Source: Monomorium pharaonis (lineage: Eukaryota > Arthropoda > Insecta > Hymenoptera > Formicidae). From it: a DNA stretch of 64,000 nt. Position 1 is the stretch's first letter, and every line of letters begins with the position of its first letter. A program made the translations under genes and the position numbers. Below the pieces are notes generated by a model, which was given only the letters and a program-made list of their open reading frames with translations, ran no database searches and was not told where the DNA came from. Where the stretch lies: the NCBI RefSeq assembly GCF_013373865.1, contig NC_050471.1, positions 9,630,050 to 9,694,049 of the forward strand, written 5' to 3'. Positions 24,292-34,964 of this stretch are shown here, piece by piece.

Positions 24292-26712
24292 CAGAGCTAT
24301 CACTTGACTTATCCATGACAGCGTGTCAAAATAGAAAACACTCGTGTTTTTTTAATGAAAATTTATGCTGTTTTCGCTAATTGTTAATATGATAATAGAG
24401 ATTTTCCCTTAGGAAGTCGATCTCACAGGGCATTAATGATTTATATTGCGATAAATTATGTAAATGTTAACGAAATCATGTTAGATGATAAAAATATTTT
24501 ATTGGCATTTAATCAGGAAGCTTTGCTTCGTGGATAGATTTGCGAAATTCCTGGCAAATCATTTAAAGAATGTCAAATCAAGTTTACTGGAAGTAGTAAC
24601 ATGCGCGTTTATATCATTATTTTTCATCAATTTTGTGGTATCGCGAGACACTGCTCTTTTGTGTTCGTGAAACGTAAAAAAAGAAAGAAAAAGAAATACA
24701 AAAGGAATTTTAATATCGTCATTAATCTTCGTACAAGTTACCTCTTCTAGTGATCATGATTTTTACTTAACCAAATACTGCCAGTATTTGTACCGGCGTA
24801 TTCACAATATTACCGATATAGACCAAATTTATTTATGATAATAATATATTAAGGGTTGAATGTTTTAAATTGAGGGAAGGTTATTGTAATATAAGCGAAG
24901 TAAATTTTTGTAAAGTCGGAGCGCACAGTTCCTTTTCCCTCCCGAATAATCAAGACGCTCGGAAAAGTCTGAGGAAGAAAGTCAGGAAACATTGAGACAA
25001 GGATGCAAAAATTGATTTATTATAGACGCTATGTCTTTCCTTGCCTACGATCAAGTGTGTCACGATAGAATCACAAGTAAATTATTTAATAACTAATCTG
25101 GCATATTATTAAATAATTTGTAATACCATTCGCTCATTGGCAGCACTAAGTTTTTATTAATAAACGTTTTAAATTAATTCGAATTACATTTTTAAAAATT
25201 ACTTTTTAAACTTTATAACAATACAGGACAAGTTTTTGTCAGTCGCGTTTATCATAAAATAAGTCCACGCTCGTAATTCCTGACTTTGTTGTCTCTTGCA
25301 ATTACATATTGAGAAATTCTCTAGCGTTTCGTGAATTTTTCCTGCGAGTTAATTGTCCTTGTGCCTAATATTTACTCCAATCCTTACTTGGATTATATGC
25401 CGAATTAGCACGAGTGAACTTTTACGGACACTAAATGCCGATTTAGGGTCGTACACATTTATGTAATTAAACGTCAATCAATCGTGTATCGCAAAATGTT
25501 ATGAATCAGGACACATCATTTCTTACGAATTTTGCTTCGGATGTTTCTGTGAAACCGTCTCGATCGAACTTACGGTTGTAAGAATGGTCCATTGAAAAGA
25601 ACAAGGTAGTAAATGGCTTCCATACCGGCGTTTGATATGTTTTCATGCACGTAAAGTAAAATTTATGTAAGAATAGTTAATAAATATCTTCTCGGAATGA
25701 AAGTTCGATAATTCGTGCTTTTTCAAGCAACCGAAGGTTTCATCATCTTTTGCAGTCATCCGATAGCACAATATCGTGTAATAAATACCCAATGTTTAGT
25801 CTCAGTATTTAAGACAGTGTTAAAAGTGTTGAAGTGAATGGGTTCAGTTCCTACAATGATATGTTTGCCGGGCATTTGGTGGCTGAATGTGAATAATAGT
25901 ACCATGTACATTTGCTATGCTGTAAATTTGGAATACAATTATTGTAGAATAGAAAATCTCATATGTGACCGTTCGCGCTAAATTCACGATTACGTCGTAT
26001 AGCCTTTTTTCGTTAAGTTTCTCGTTCTTCTCCGACTTCCATATTGCTCTTTCATATTCACGACAAATTGACAAATCGATTAGCTAGCACAGGTTACTGG
26101 GATGAATCTCTTCCCTTTCTCCCTTGCTCCTTCTCTCCCAATCGTCCTCCCTTTTTCCGTTTTGTTATCTATGCTATTTTAGCCGAAATTCGAAACTCTC
26201 TTAATAAAACGTTACTTTTGCTATTATATGACTCGATGATGATTATGATATAATGTTGAGATATAAAATAAATTGTGTAAATATGCCATTTTTTTCTGGC
26301 ATAACTATCTTTATTTCTCCTTCTTGCGTATTTCTTACGAATCTTTTTAAAAATATTTTAGCGTGTTAACTGTTCTAAATGAACATCGCATACAAAATAC
26401 GTATCGCAAAATTATATTCTTCATTATACATTACATATAGTTTGTTCTGCACAAGGCATACTGCACAATATATTTGTAAGCAGAGTATGTGATATAGATT
26501 ATAAAAATATGTATATGTGATCACATTTTTTACACTTAAAAAAGTTGACATTCACACATAGATATTACATGAGGTAGTAGCGATCAGAGTCTGCGTTTTT
26601 GATTTCCTGACTTCTTGATTATTATAAATGTGTTGAGAAAAAGTAACTCGAATGCTGCGTGGCACATTTCCTACCTTGTTTTTGCATTTTTTTCAGCATA
26701 TTTCATTTTTGC
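24292..26712. other. Intergenic DNA between convergent lolal and arrestin genes
   Basis: AT-rich sequence with no domain-bearing ORF. It probably holds the 3' ends of both convergent transcripts: lolal on plus, arrestin on minus. No RNA gene was recognised. Confidence 0.55.
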
Positions 26713-29700
26713 TTATTTTTCAGAAGGATCTATTAAAAAAATATATCGAAAATGTAATATTATATAAATGATGCGTTTAATAATAAATAATATTTCGTTC
26801 TTACATGGCGTTGTCGCGTTTGACGCGAAATTAAAGACCGGATATCTTGGTGCGAAAGGCTCATTGACACCATGCACGTAATTTGACTCGTCATCATCCT
26901 TGATACTATCTGCTCTTTGCATACATTCTTCATATGATGGTGGTGCTAGATAAAAAGAAAACTTTTTTTTCAATTATCTCTTAAAAAGTTTTTAAAATTG
27001 TAAATTTCTATGATTTACATAGCTTTGATTTCTTCATTTCGTACTAAAATATTTTCTTAGGAAAATATTTTTTATCGTTTTACTGTATTTCTAATAAAAT
27101 TAAGCTAGTAAAATAAAATTGATATTCAATTATACAAAGAAAACCAATATATATATATACAATTATTCTTCAGATTTAATATTAGATTTTTTTAATCGTT
27201 TACAAAGAAAAAAAATACCAAGTCGTGACTTACGTATATCCCACGGATTTGTCGATGTGCTGGGTTGATTCGGAGAAGCAAACCCTATCGTTCCAGGATA
27301 GGGCACGTTAGGTGGTGCGTACTCTGGAGATGTTGGCATCGGCGGCGGAGGATCATAATCGTCTTGCATTATAGGAGCTGTGGGCTGCTGTGTGTTTTGT
27401 ATATAGGAGGCAGATAGAATTGTAGAGCGTAATGGAATTGTTCCGATTAATATTGGATAAGTCTTGGTGATGCTGCAGTGTCTAAAATGTAGCAGAAATG
27501 AAATTAATTTCCTAATAAATCACTTATTAATCTAATTTAATTGCAATTTTCTAAAAATTGCAGAATATTTATTGCACATAACTACAAAATAATTCTTAAA
27601 ACTTTTTAAAAAATTTAAACTTTTAAAAAATTCCGCTTTGCTTTTAAGCGGTGTATTGTACCTAATGTTAGATCTTATAAAATTCCATTTCGATATTCAT
27701 ACATTTTGAAAATAAAGATCATAAAAATATTTTTCTTTTCCTATATATGGACAATTACATCTATTATTTTATTTTATTGCTGTGCTTTAGAAAAGTGTAT
27801 ACGTACGGTCCATGGACATGAATTGTAACGCGTAAGGAATATGTCTGATCTATTATACTGCAATATTCCAGTTGAGATGGCGGTATTGGCGGAACAAGTA
27901 ATCGTGACGTAACCTCGGTTTGCTGGTTAAATGGTGCCATACTTTGATCGACTCTTACGATCGACTTATCTGTCTTGGTCGTAGAATATGGTGATTTCGC
28001 GTGGAATTCTAAGGTCTTTATGAATTAAAAAAAAAAAAAAAACAATTACTGTATTAGGGTCGATTATTCCAACTTTTTGGTAAATTTACCTATCAGGTAA
28101 ATATATGTTTGTCTTTATTTATTTAAGAAAAAAAATGAAGACAGACACCTGCTTATCTGGTAGGTAAATTTACTAAGAAATTGAAACAACCGGTCCTTAG
28201 ACATTAATTATCGATTAAAATTAATTTGATGCGCTAGTTACGTGGGTATACACCTACTCGTTCCAATTTAGCGCAAATCTTTGTCACATCGACGCTGCTA
28301 CTGTTATTGAGGTTGACCATAGTCTCTATTGATTGTCCCGGAACGAACCCCGTCGTCGGTATTCTGATACGTATTTTCATCGTACCCAAGTCGAAACAGC
28401 AGAAACAACAGAAACTTTCGTTCACTTCTTCATCTACGCCAATCTAATGAAATACCACAATTCAATTTTTTGATGACGCCGCCACGCGACGTAGTCATAT
28501 TTTGAAGCTCGACATTTTTTTGCGTGTGATAAATGCAAGAGACACGCAAATTTTGACGTGACAATTTTTTTTTGACAAACTTACACATTGATGAGTGCGA
28601 GTGTTCAAATCATAAGATGAGACCACAGTAAACGCAATTTTGCTTTCATGATCAAATCTCCATGGTCTGTCGATGACTGCTTTCATTGTGTATCTGATGT
28701 GACCGTTTGTATGTTCGAAACTGCACGGTATATTATAGGGTAGAGAGAAATTAAAAGAGTATCTATGAAACCCCGCTGTCATCCGTACTTCGCCATTGCC
28801 TGAAATTTATGATGTTGGCTGCGTTCCAAAATTCAATGCCATTACTAAAAATCTATACATAACATGAATTGTAGATTTTCAGTACTGGCAGTGAATTTCA
28901 AAACATAGCCCTTCTATCTATTTAATAGTAAATAAAGAATCTTTTACAGAATCAATTTTTGCGTCTAATAATTGAACAATCAATTATTTTGTAATATTTT
29001 TTACAGTTACTATATATAAACGTCCTGGCAACTAATATTTTTTAGAATAATAATATGATTACCTGCTGTATTTCCTAATAGATAATAAGTTAAGTTAAAA
29101 TACTGTTCGTTTGCCCGGAAATGATCAACCTGGGTGCGACTGTTCCCTTGAGAATCCTTTGTTGTCCTTCTTCTTTCCCAGCTAACATTAGCTTCTCCCT
29201 TAATCGACAATTTCAGTGCTACGATCAAAGAAATATGGATATCCTTATTTGTGTATACCTACTTTTATTAGTTTTTCTTAACATTATATATATTATTATA
29301 TATATTAAAAAGCATAAATAATAAGATAATAAAAAGTAATAAACTTTTTCTTATTTTTTATTCATGTGTAATTTTTTTAAACATTGAAAAGCTTTTTTGT
29401 ATTATTGTTTTGCAGTGATCATCTTTAATTTTCTTTTTTACAATTGGAAGAAGAAAAATAATTAAAAAATAAGTTTAATGAATTTAATAAGTCTTGAGAA
29501 TTTTCGTGATCTTACATAATGATTTGAAAAAATATCTAGTATGTACTATATACCTATATGTATTATGTATCTACATTCCTTTTAAAGAAAAGATTTCTAG
29601 AGTAAAAGACAAATCCTACTAATTATTTTACGATTACAAGGAGTGTACAAGAAGGACTTGCGCATTAGCAACAATGCTATATTACAACGCAACTCATACA

Positions 29701-29994
29701 AAGTTCAATGTCGTTTGAAATGTATCAATACTCCCAGACATGTATGTGTTGCATAACATAGTTATAACTACAAAAATAGTCGCGAAAATAGTAAGGCAGT
29801 TTCGTATGCTGCTGCTCCGGAGTATATGTCGATCCTTTTCTAACAGATTGCTGCGAAAAATCGTCTTTAAATAAACTATTTTTAGCCTATTTACAATTTC
29901 AAAAACGTAGACTGCGAAAAATTCACGTTCGAGTAAAATTAGAGGCACTTAAAGTCACGTAGGTGAGAATTGTGTTTTATAAAACAACTTGTTA

Positions 29995-30050
<56 letters not shown>

Positions 30051-31312
30051 GCATGAGCGATAACAGGTGATTTTGGGACATGTATTTTGATATCTATTTC
30101 AACGTTATTTATTCAGATATGATGCGATTTGATAATTATAACTTCGTAAAGCAACAATGTGTTACACGAAAGCAAGATAATTTCAGTGAGTTTCTTTATT
30201 TGACTCATTGCCAGCATGTTACATCTGATAAGACAAATCGATAACTATGCTTTACGTTCAACCGATATATATTTCTTTTATTCGCGTTTAATTTATATAA
30301 GTACACTTTATTTAATTAATTGTTATAAAATCGTTAGACGCTTGCAGAAAAGAAACTTCATAACGCGTTGCTGTCAATGATACTGAAGTACAGTACTAAA
30401 AAAACGTACGAGTAATACGCGTCATGCTCCGCACGTGTAGTTTGTTGTCGAATGATGTCATGCTGGGCATTTGATAAGAGCGGTTTTATTGGTAGGGCAA
30501 CCCGTGTAAAGATTTATACGAGAACACTAGCACATTTGAGCGATCAACGAAAGAAAACATCATCTCCGATAATTTATTTTCTTTGCTTAAAAAAAAATGT
30601 TAAGGGCATATATCGTAAAACCAAAGACATTATTTCCGTAATATTTAACTTTGATTGTTATAAATGTTTTTTATAATATAGCAGAAATTACTACATTTAT
30701 CAATTACTGCTTCATTGCGATTAGCGTTTTTGTTTAGAATTGTATAAATTTATTAATCTTTATCCACTTTTTTTTTTTTTCAATCAAATGGCAAAATTTC
30801 GAGTTTTTTTAAATTAATTTCTTTCAAGATCATTAATATTCATACTTATTGCTCATTGGTTCAATTTGTCGGAGTCTCCTATTCAAAATTGACATTCACG
30901 AACTGTAGTATATTTAATTAATACATCACAAGTTGTTTAAGTGCGCGTTTTCCCGCAAGCTTGCGCCTTATTTTCACGGTCCTGTTCTCGCACCACACGC
31001 ATTTTTACGCGCATACACGTACGCGCGCGCATCACACACACCGCGAACGTGTTCACTGGCGCCCGACGCTCTCGTCGACGACGCGGCGCCAACATGAACA
31101 GCACCAGCGACGTGATCGCTCGATAATACGAAGCGTCGAAGCCTCGTGTTCGTGCCGCGTCTCTATTAGCTATGTGTCGAACATTTCTATTTACCTCGGA
31201 CTGTCTTCTCCCTGGCCAGATCGACGATGACGTCGCCGGTGACGATTTCACCGGGCGCATATGTAGCGCCCGGTCGATCGAATTCGATGCGAAAAGTCCT
31301 CAGCGACGGCAT
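26713..31312 (-). CDS. Arrestin domain-containing protein (alpha-arrestin)
   Basis: Eight coding exons read on the minus strand: 31312-31195, 29218-29063, 28799-28585, 28443-28254, 28008-27807, 27481-27234, 26945-26805 and 26729-26713. They total 1287 bases, giving 428 residues. All introns are GT-AG. Order: arrestin N domain (about 1-170; RTFRIEFDRPGATYAPGE, then LSIKGEANVSW and RYTMKAVIDRPW), a Cys-rich FCCFCCFD linker near 183, arrestin C domain (about 185-320; GFVPGQSIE, LEYCSIIDQTYSL, HCSITKTYPILIGTIPL), a Pro-rich tail, and one PPxY motif (PPPSYEEC, about 375). Alpha-arrestins are cytosolic adaptors whose PPxY binds WW domains of Nedd4-type ubiquitin ligases to direct membrane-protein endocytosis. 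Closest human relatives are ARRDC2/3/4-type; which insect paralogue is unresolved. Introns 2 and 4 carry MITEs, and the last intron is 75 bases and open in frame. Confidence 0.92.
28054..28199 (-). mobile_element. Palindromic MITE, family A, copy 2
   Basis: A 146-bp element flanked by TTA on both sides, in the opposite orientation to the copies at 1306 and 32167. It lies wholly within intron 4 of the arrestin gene (28009-28253) and makes up about 60% of that intron. Confidence 0.85.
28817..28910 (-). mobile_element. Palindromic MITE, family C, copy 2
   Basis: A ~94-bp palindrome starting GGCTGCGTTCCAAAATTCAA and ending in its diverged inverse. It lies in intron 2 of the arrestin gene, 18 bases from the exon 3 acceptor. 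Confidence 0.8.
29998..30041. repeat. (AT)n microsatellite
   Basis: About 22 AT dinucleotides in arrestin intron 1. Confidence 0.95.
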
Positions 31313-31650
31313 TCGGAAGTTTGCCGTAAAACTCACTTTTATCGAACAAGATCGAGGTCGGAGCGATGAGCGCGCGAAGTGGGGAACGCGACTAGATGCA
31401 ACCGGTCGATCGGTCCGACAGGGACGTCGCCGACTGCAAAAGTGCGAACTCCTCTCGCGACGTTGGTACTGCGTGTTCTGACCGATCGCGTTGCCGCTGT
31501 AGACCAACGTAGACAGACGTCGAGACGTGGGTGGATTCGTATCAACACCCCACTGTTAACGTCATCGGGGTGCGTGCCATGCCATGTCCCTTGCGATGAT
31601 TCAGTGGTGGTGGGAGACCTTCTTCTGGTCTTCGTTACAGAGACGTAATG
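31313..31650 (-). promoter_or_regulatory. CpG-rich 5' region of the arrestin gene
   Basis: The first exon and its upstream DNA sit in a GC-rich island (about 30940-31620) surrounded by AT-rich sequence, as expected for a promoter. The ATG at 31312 is the first ATG in the open frame; the frame stays open upstream but without a further ATG. Confidence 0.45.
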
Positions 31651-31691
31651 TGCATACGAAAAATTGAAAATGTAGTAATAGATAACGGCAC

Positions 31692-31746
31692 ATTATTACG
31701 ATAATGAAAAGCACAAATATATCGTGCTTTTCATTATCGTAATAAT
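31692..31746. repeat. Perfect 23-bp hairpin with 9-base loop
   Basis: The arms 31692-31714 and 31724-31746 are exact reverse complements. It lies upstream of the arrestin gene on the minus strand and may be a tiny palindromic transposon remnant or a structured RNA. Confidence 0.8.
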
Positions 31747-31813
31747 ATTATTTTAATGATTATGAAAAATACTTTTAATGAATTAAAATAAAGAAAGAAA
31801 ACGTCGTTAGGTT

Positions 31814-31950
31814 CCCACACCAAACACCAAGTTACATGTAACGTGCCTGTTAGTTGTAATTTCCCACTCAACAATGTAATTGTAATATAACACGTGTGTG
31901 GGAAATTACAACTGACAAGCACGTTACATGTAACTTTGTGTTTGCTGGGG
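31814..31950. mobile_element. Palindromic MITE, family D
   Basis: Arms of about 50 bases, sharing AGTTACATGTAACGTGC and AGTTGTAATTTCCCAC, flank a short AT-rich centre. It is non-coding and single in this window. Confidence 0.75.
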
Positions 31951-32166
31951 TTATATTAATTTTAATCCTTGAAAACTAATGTTAGAATCCGTAATACGGC
32001 GTTAATTTATCCCTTTAATTTATTTGCTAAAAGGCATTAAAAAACACATAAAGATGAGATTGTCTTTATCTGCAATGACTTTTGCCTTAATAATTTTGTA
32101 TAAATTTTTACTATATCTTCGCCTGATGCAACGATTTGGCCTGAGGTATTAGTACGCGTAAATTAT

Positions 32167-32310
32167 TTAGGGTCGGTTGTTCCAACTTCTTGGTAAACTT
32201 ACCTACCAGGTAAGCATGGTCTATCTTCATTTCTTTTCTTAAATAAATAAAGACATATATTTATCTGATAGGTAAGTTTACCAACAAGGAGTTGGAACAA
32301 TCGATCCATA
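32167..32310 (+). mobile_element. Palindromic MITE, family A, copy 3
   Basis: Same orientation and interior as the copy at 1306, including TTCATTTCTTTTCTTAAATA. The right terminus is diverged. Confidence 0.85.
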
Positions 32311-32765
32311 CAGTTTTTCTGATAACGGAGATTTTATAGATACTTCTTGGCATCAATATTATTAAATCGTTTATTTAATTTGAAATAATTGAAATTACGT
32401 ATTTCGGCTTCAATTAAGGACTGTGTTTTAAGACCAACAAAAAGGCACCAAGATCAGTTGCAGTAATTAATTAGATATTAGATATTCTCATTTTTACGTT
32501 TGATATTTTTGGTACATAATTTCAGTTATTATTGTTAAAAAATACTAATTAATTTCAGAGAACGAAAATCATCCTTATAAAAAGAATAAAAATTTATTTT
32601 GATAATAATTAAAAATTTATAATTGAATCTCTAATAGATTAGCTACGAGTGCAGAGAAATTGTACTTGAATGATTGAACGAAAAATAAGCCAGATGTAAA
32701 AAAGTATTAAGTTTATTAAAAAAAATTCCAAGGATTTTAATAGAGTTTTTAAAATATAGATGTTT

Positions 32766-32799
32766 AAATATGAATACATATATATATATATATATATAC
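32766..32799. repeat. Short AT microsatellite
   Basis: An AT dinucleotide run of roughly 12 units in AT-rich intergenic DNA. Confidence 0.8.
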
Positions 32800-32888
32800 T
32801 TTTTTTTATTTAACATGCGCAAACGTTGAAATTTCTTTTAAGTATTTAAGTCATTTAATAATAGTCTCTACGCTTAAGGAATATTAAG

Positions 32889-33060
32889 TTAAGCTTTCGG
32901 CACGACACGATATGATTTTTTATGCTAGCATGCATACGAGACGTCTTACAATTGGGTTACGATTGGTAATATATAATCATTCGAACCAATCGGGACACGT
33001 AATAAGATGTCTCGTATACAATCTAGCGTGAAAAATCGTATCGTGTACCGAAGGCTTTAG
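32889..33060 (+). mobile_element. Palindromic MITE, family B, copy 2
   Basis: About 172 bases, with the same inner block (GGGTTACGATTGGTAATAT) and palindromic architecture as the copy at 22553. The outer arms end in AAGCTTTCGG and CCGAAGGCTTTAG. Confidence 0.8.
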
Positions 33061-34258
33061 TTCTAAATTGTTAAAAGCGTGAGTCATTGTTAATAAAGTG
33101 TAATATACATTGTATATTACTCATGTGACGTTGCAGTCATTATAAGTAGATAAAAATATAATTCTTTGAAATGACGGTAAAGAATTACGGAGAACTGGTA
33201 ACATTGCATGATGCGCAATGTTGCATGTGACGATGTGAATACGTCATTACATCTTGTACGTCATAATAACATGATTGTTAAGCAAATTCAAGATAAAACT
33301 ATTAATAAATTTCAAGTATTTTATGAAAACAGATAATTGGACGATAGGGCTAAGTAATCCAGTATATTACGCGCATTTGTGTCGCGGTTTCCATTAAAAG
33401 TACTTTCCTACAAGTGATGTACTTTTATTTCTCTTTTGGGAAATGCACTATTTTCAAATGAGATATTTTCGCCATCTACTTTAGCTCTACTAAAATAGTT
33501 AATCGATTTCATTTCGTTACATGGAAGTACACGTGTTGCGTGTTGAACATTTTTATACGAGTTTGTTAAGCTGCGATTGCGAACTGTGCTGCAATTGCTT
33601 TGCAGCAAGGTTTTTGCAATTGCTTATTGTGTTTAACAATTAATTATTGAATCGTCAAGATTATTCAGCGATATATTATTCTTTTATATATTTACGTACA
33701 TACATACATGATAATTTCGCATACATACGTAATGCAAATTATCACTCCAAAACAAAAATGTATTAATGAACATCAAGAAATGTTTCTGTTGAATTTGTAT
33801 TGTATGCATTCGCTATCTGGTGACTTATTTGATACTTTAATTTTTTATACTTGTATGATACTATGCTGACAGTCTATTTATGAAATCGATTTCTTATTAT
33901 ATCAATTGAAACTACGTTTTGGCTAATGAAAAGTTTTTACTTTTTGAACAAAAATAAAAACTAGAATAAGGTTTTAGTTTTTAATTTTCAGATTGAGTAA
34001 GTCGCTTTTATACATCTTTGATCTCTTACTTATGACCTTTTTTTATTGAATTGATCAATTTAACCCTGAATCATTAAATTATAAATCGTAAGAATTACAG
34101 CAAAACAGCGTTTCTCAGAACAAACAAAATTCGCATATAACAGCACCAGGGTTTAGAAAGCATTATGTATAAAAAAAGATAAAAAAAAGCATAGTAAAGT
34201 GCTATATATGAAAAGATTATTCACTTCAAATGTTACAAATTTATTTATATTATACATT
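33061..34258. other. AT-rich intergenic DNA
   Basis: No gene or clear repeat family seen. A short perfect palindrome of about 20 bases occurs near 33098-33118. Confidence 0.6.
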
Positions 34259-34482
34259 ATATAATAGAATTGTACAACATCTTAATCAAAATATAATATT
34301 AAAAAATTATATTAGGATTAGTAACAACGTGTAAGTAATGTGAAGAAATTTAACATTAAAAGTTATATATCGTACACCACTTTTAATGTTAAATTTCTTC
34401 ACGTTACTTACACGTTGCTACTAATCCTAATATAATTTTTTAATATTATATTTTGATTAAGATGTTGTGCAATTCTGTTATA
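34259..34482. mobile_element. Long near-perfect palindrome (about 103-bp arms)
   Basis: The arms 34259-34361 and 34379-34482 pair with only a handful of mismatches around a loop of about 17 bases. It has no coding content. This is the architecture of a palindromic MITE; if transcribed it would form a long double-stranded hairpin RNA. It ends about 480 bases before the VAMP4 start codon. Confidence 0.85.
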
Positions 34483-34699
34483 TACAAAAACATCAAGACT
34501 ATGTGAAATTCAAATTATGTAAAAAAATAATAGAAATAAATAGTATTATATAATTATAATTAATAAAAGAAACCACAGAAAAGAAATACGTTGTGAGTAC
34601 TTGTTTAAGAAATATTTCGTAAAAGAAAAAGAAGAAATAAAAGACAAAAAGATTTTGCGTTGCAAAAGTTATCTTTATCGGTAAAATAAATGTCTCCAG

Positions 34700-34964
34700 T
34701 ATCCCCTTAAGTTTATATTGAAGGCAATTCCCAGATGGCGTTACTAATGCTCAAATACTCTCATAAAAGTGTTTCTTCTTATTTTCCTCTGATCCCGTTG
34801 CCCACACGCTATCTATCACAAAGCCGGTAAAACAGAATGCCTTCTGTCAAAATGGCCGAGTGTTCGTGGAAGGTTATATTCTAAGCGCCAGGAGAAATCA
34901 TTCGAGTGTGCAAACCAATCCTTCATAGCCTGCGAACAACACGCAGACCTATTTTCTCGAAGAT
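34700..34964 (+). promoter_or_regulatory. VAMP4 promoter and 5' UTR (putative)
   Basis: The sequence becomes GC-richer here. CAAAATGGCCG at 34849-34859 resembles a YY1/Pho-type core-promoter motif. The same ATG would start a 10-codon uORF (34852-34884, MAECSWKVIF) in strong context if it lies in the transcript. Confidence 0.45.

Noticed and set aside
26568..26590. TGAGGTAGTAG, identical to the first 11 bases of let-7
   Set aside because: The match stops after 11 bases and no complementary arm lies within 100 bases, so it is chance.
31313..31507. Open frame extending upstream of the arrestin ATG
   Set aside because: There is no in-frame ATG upstream of 31312, and the translation is Arg/Ser-rich CpG-island sequence unlike arrestins.
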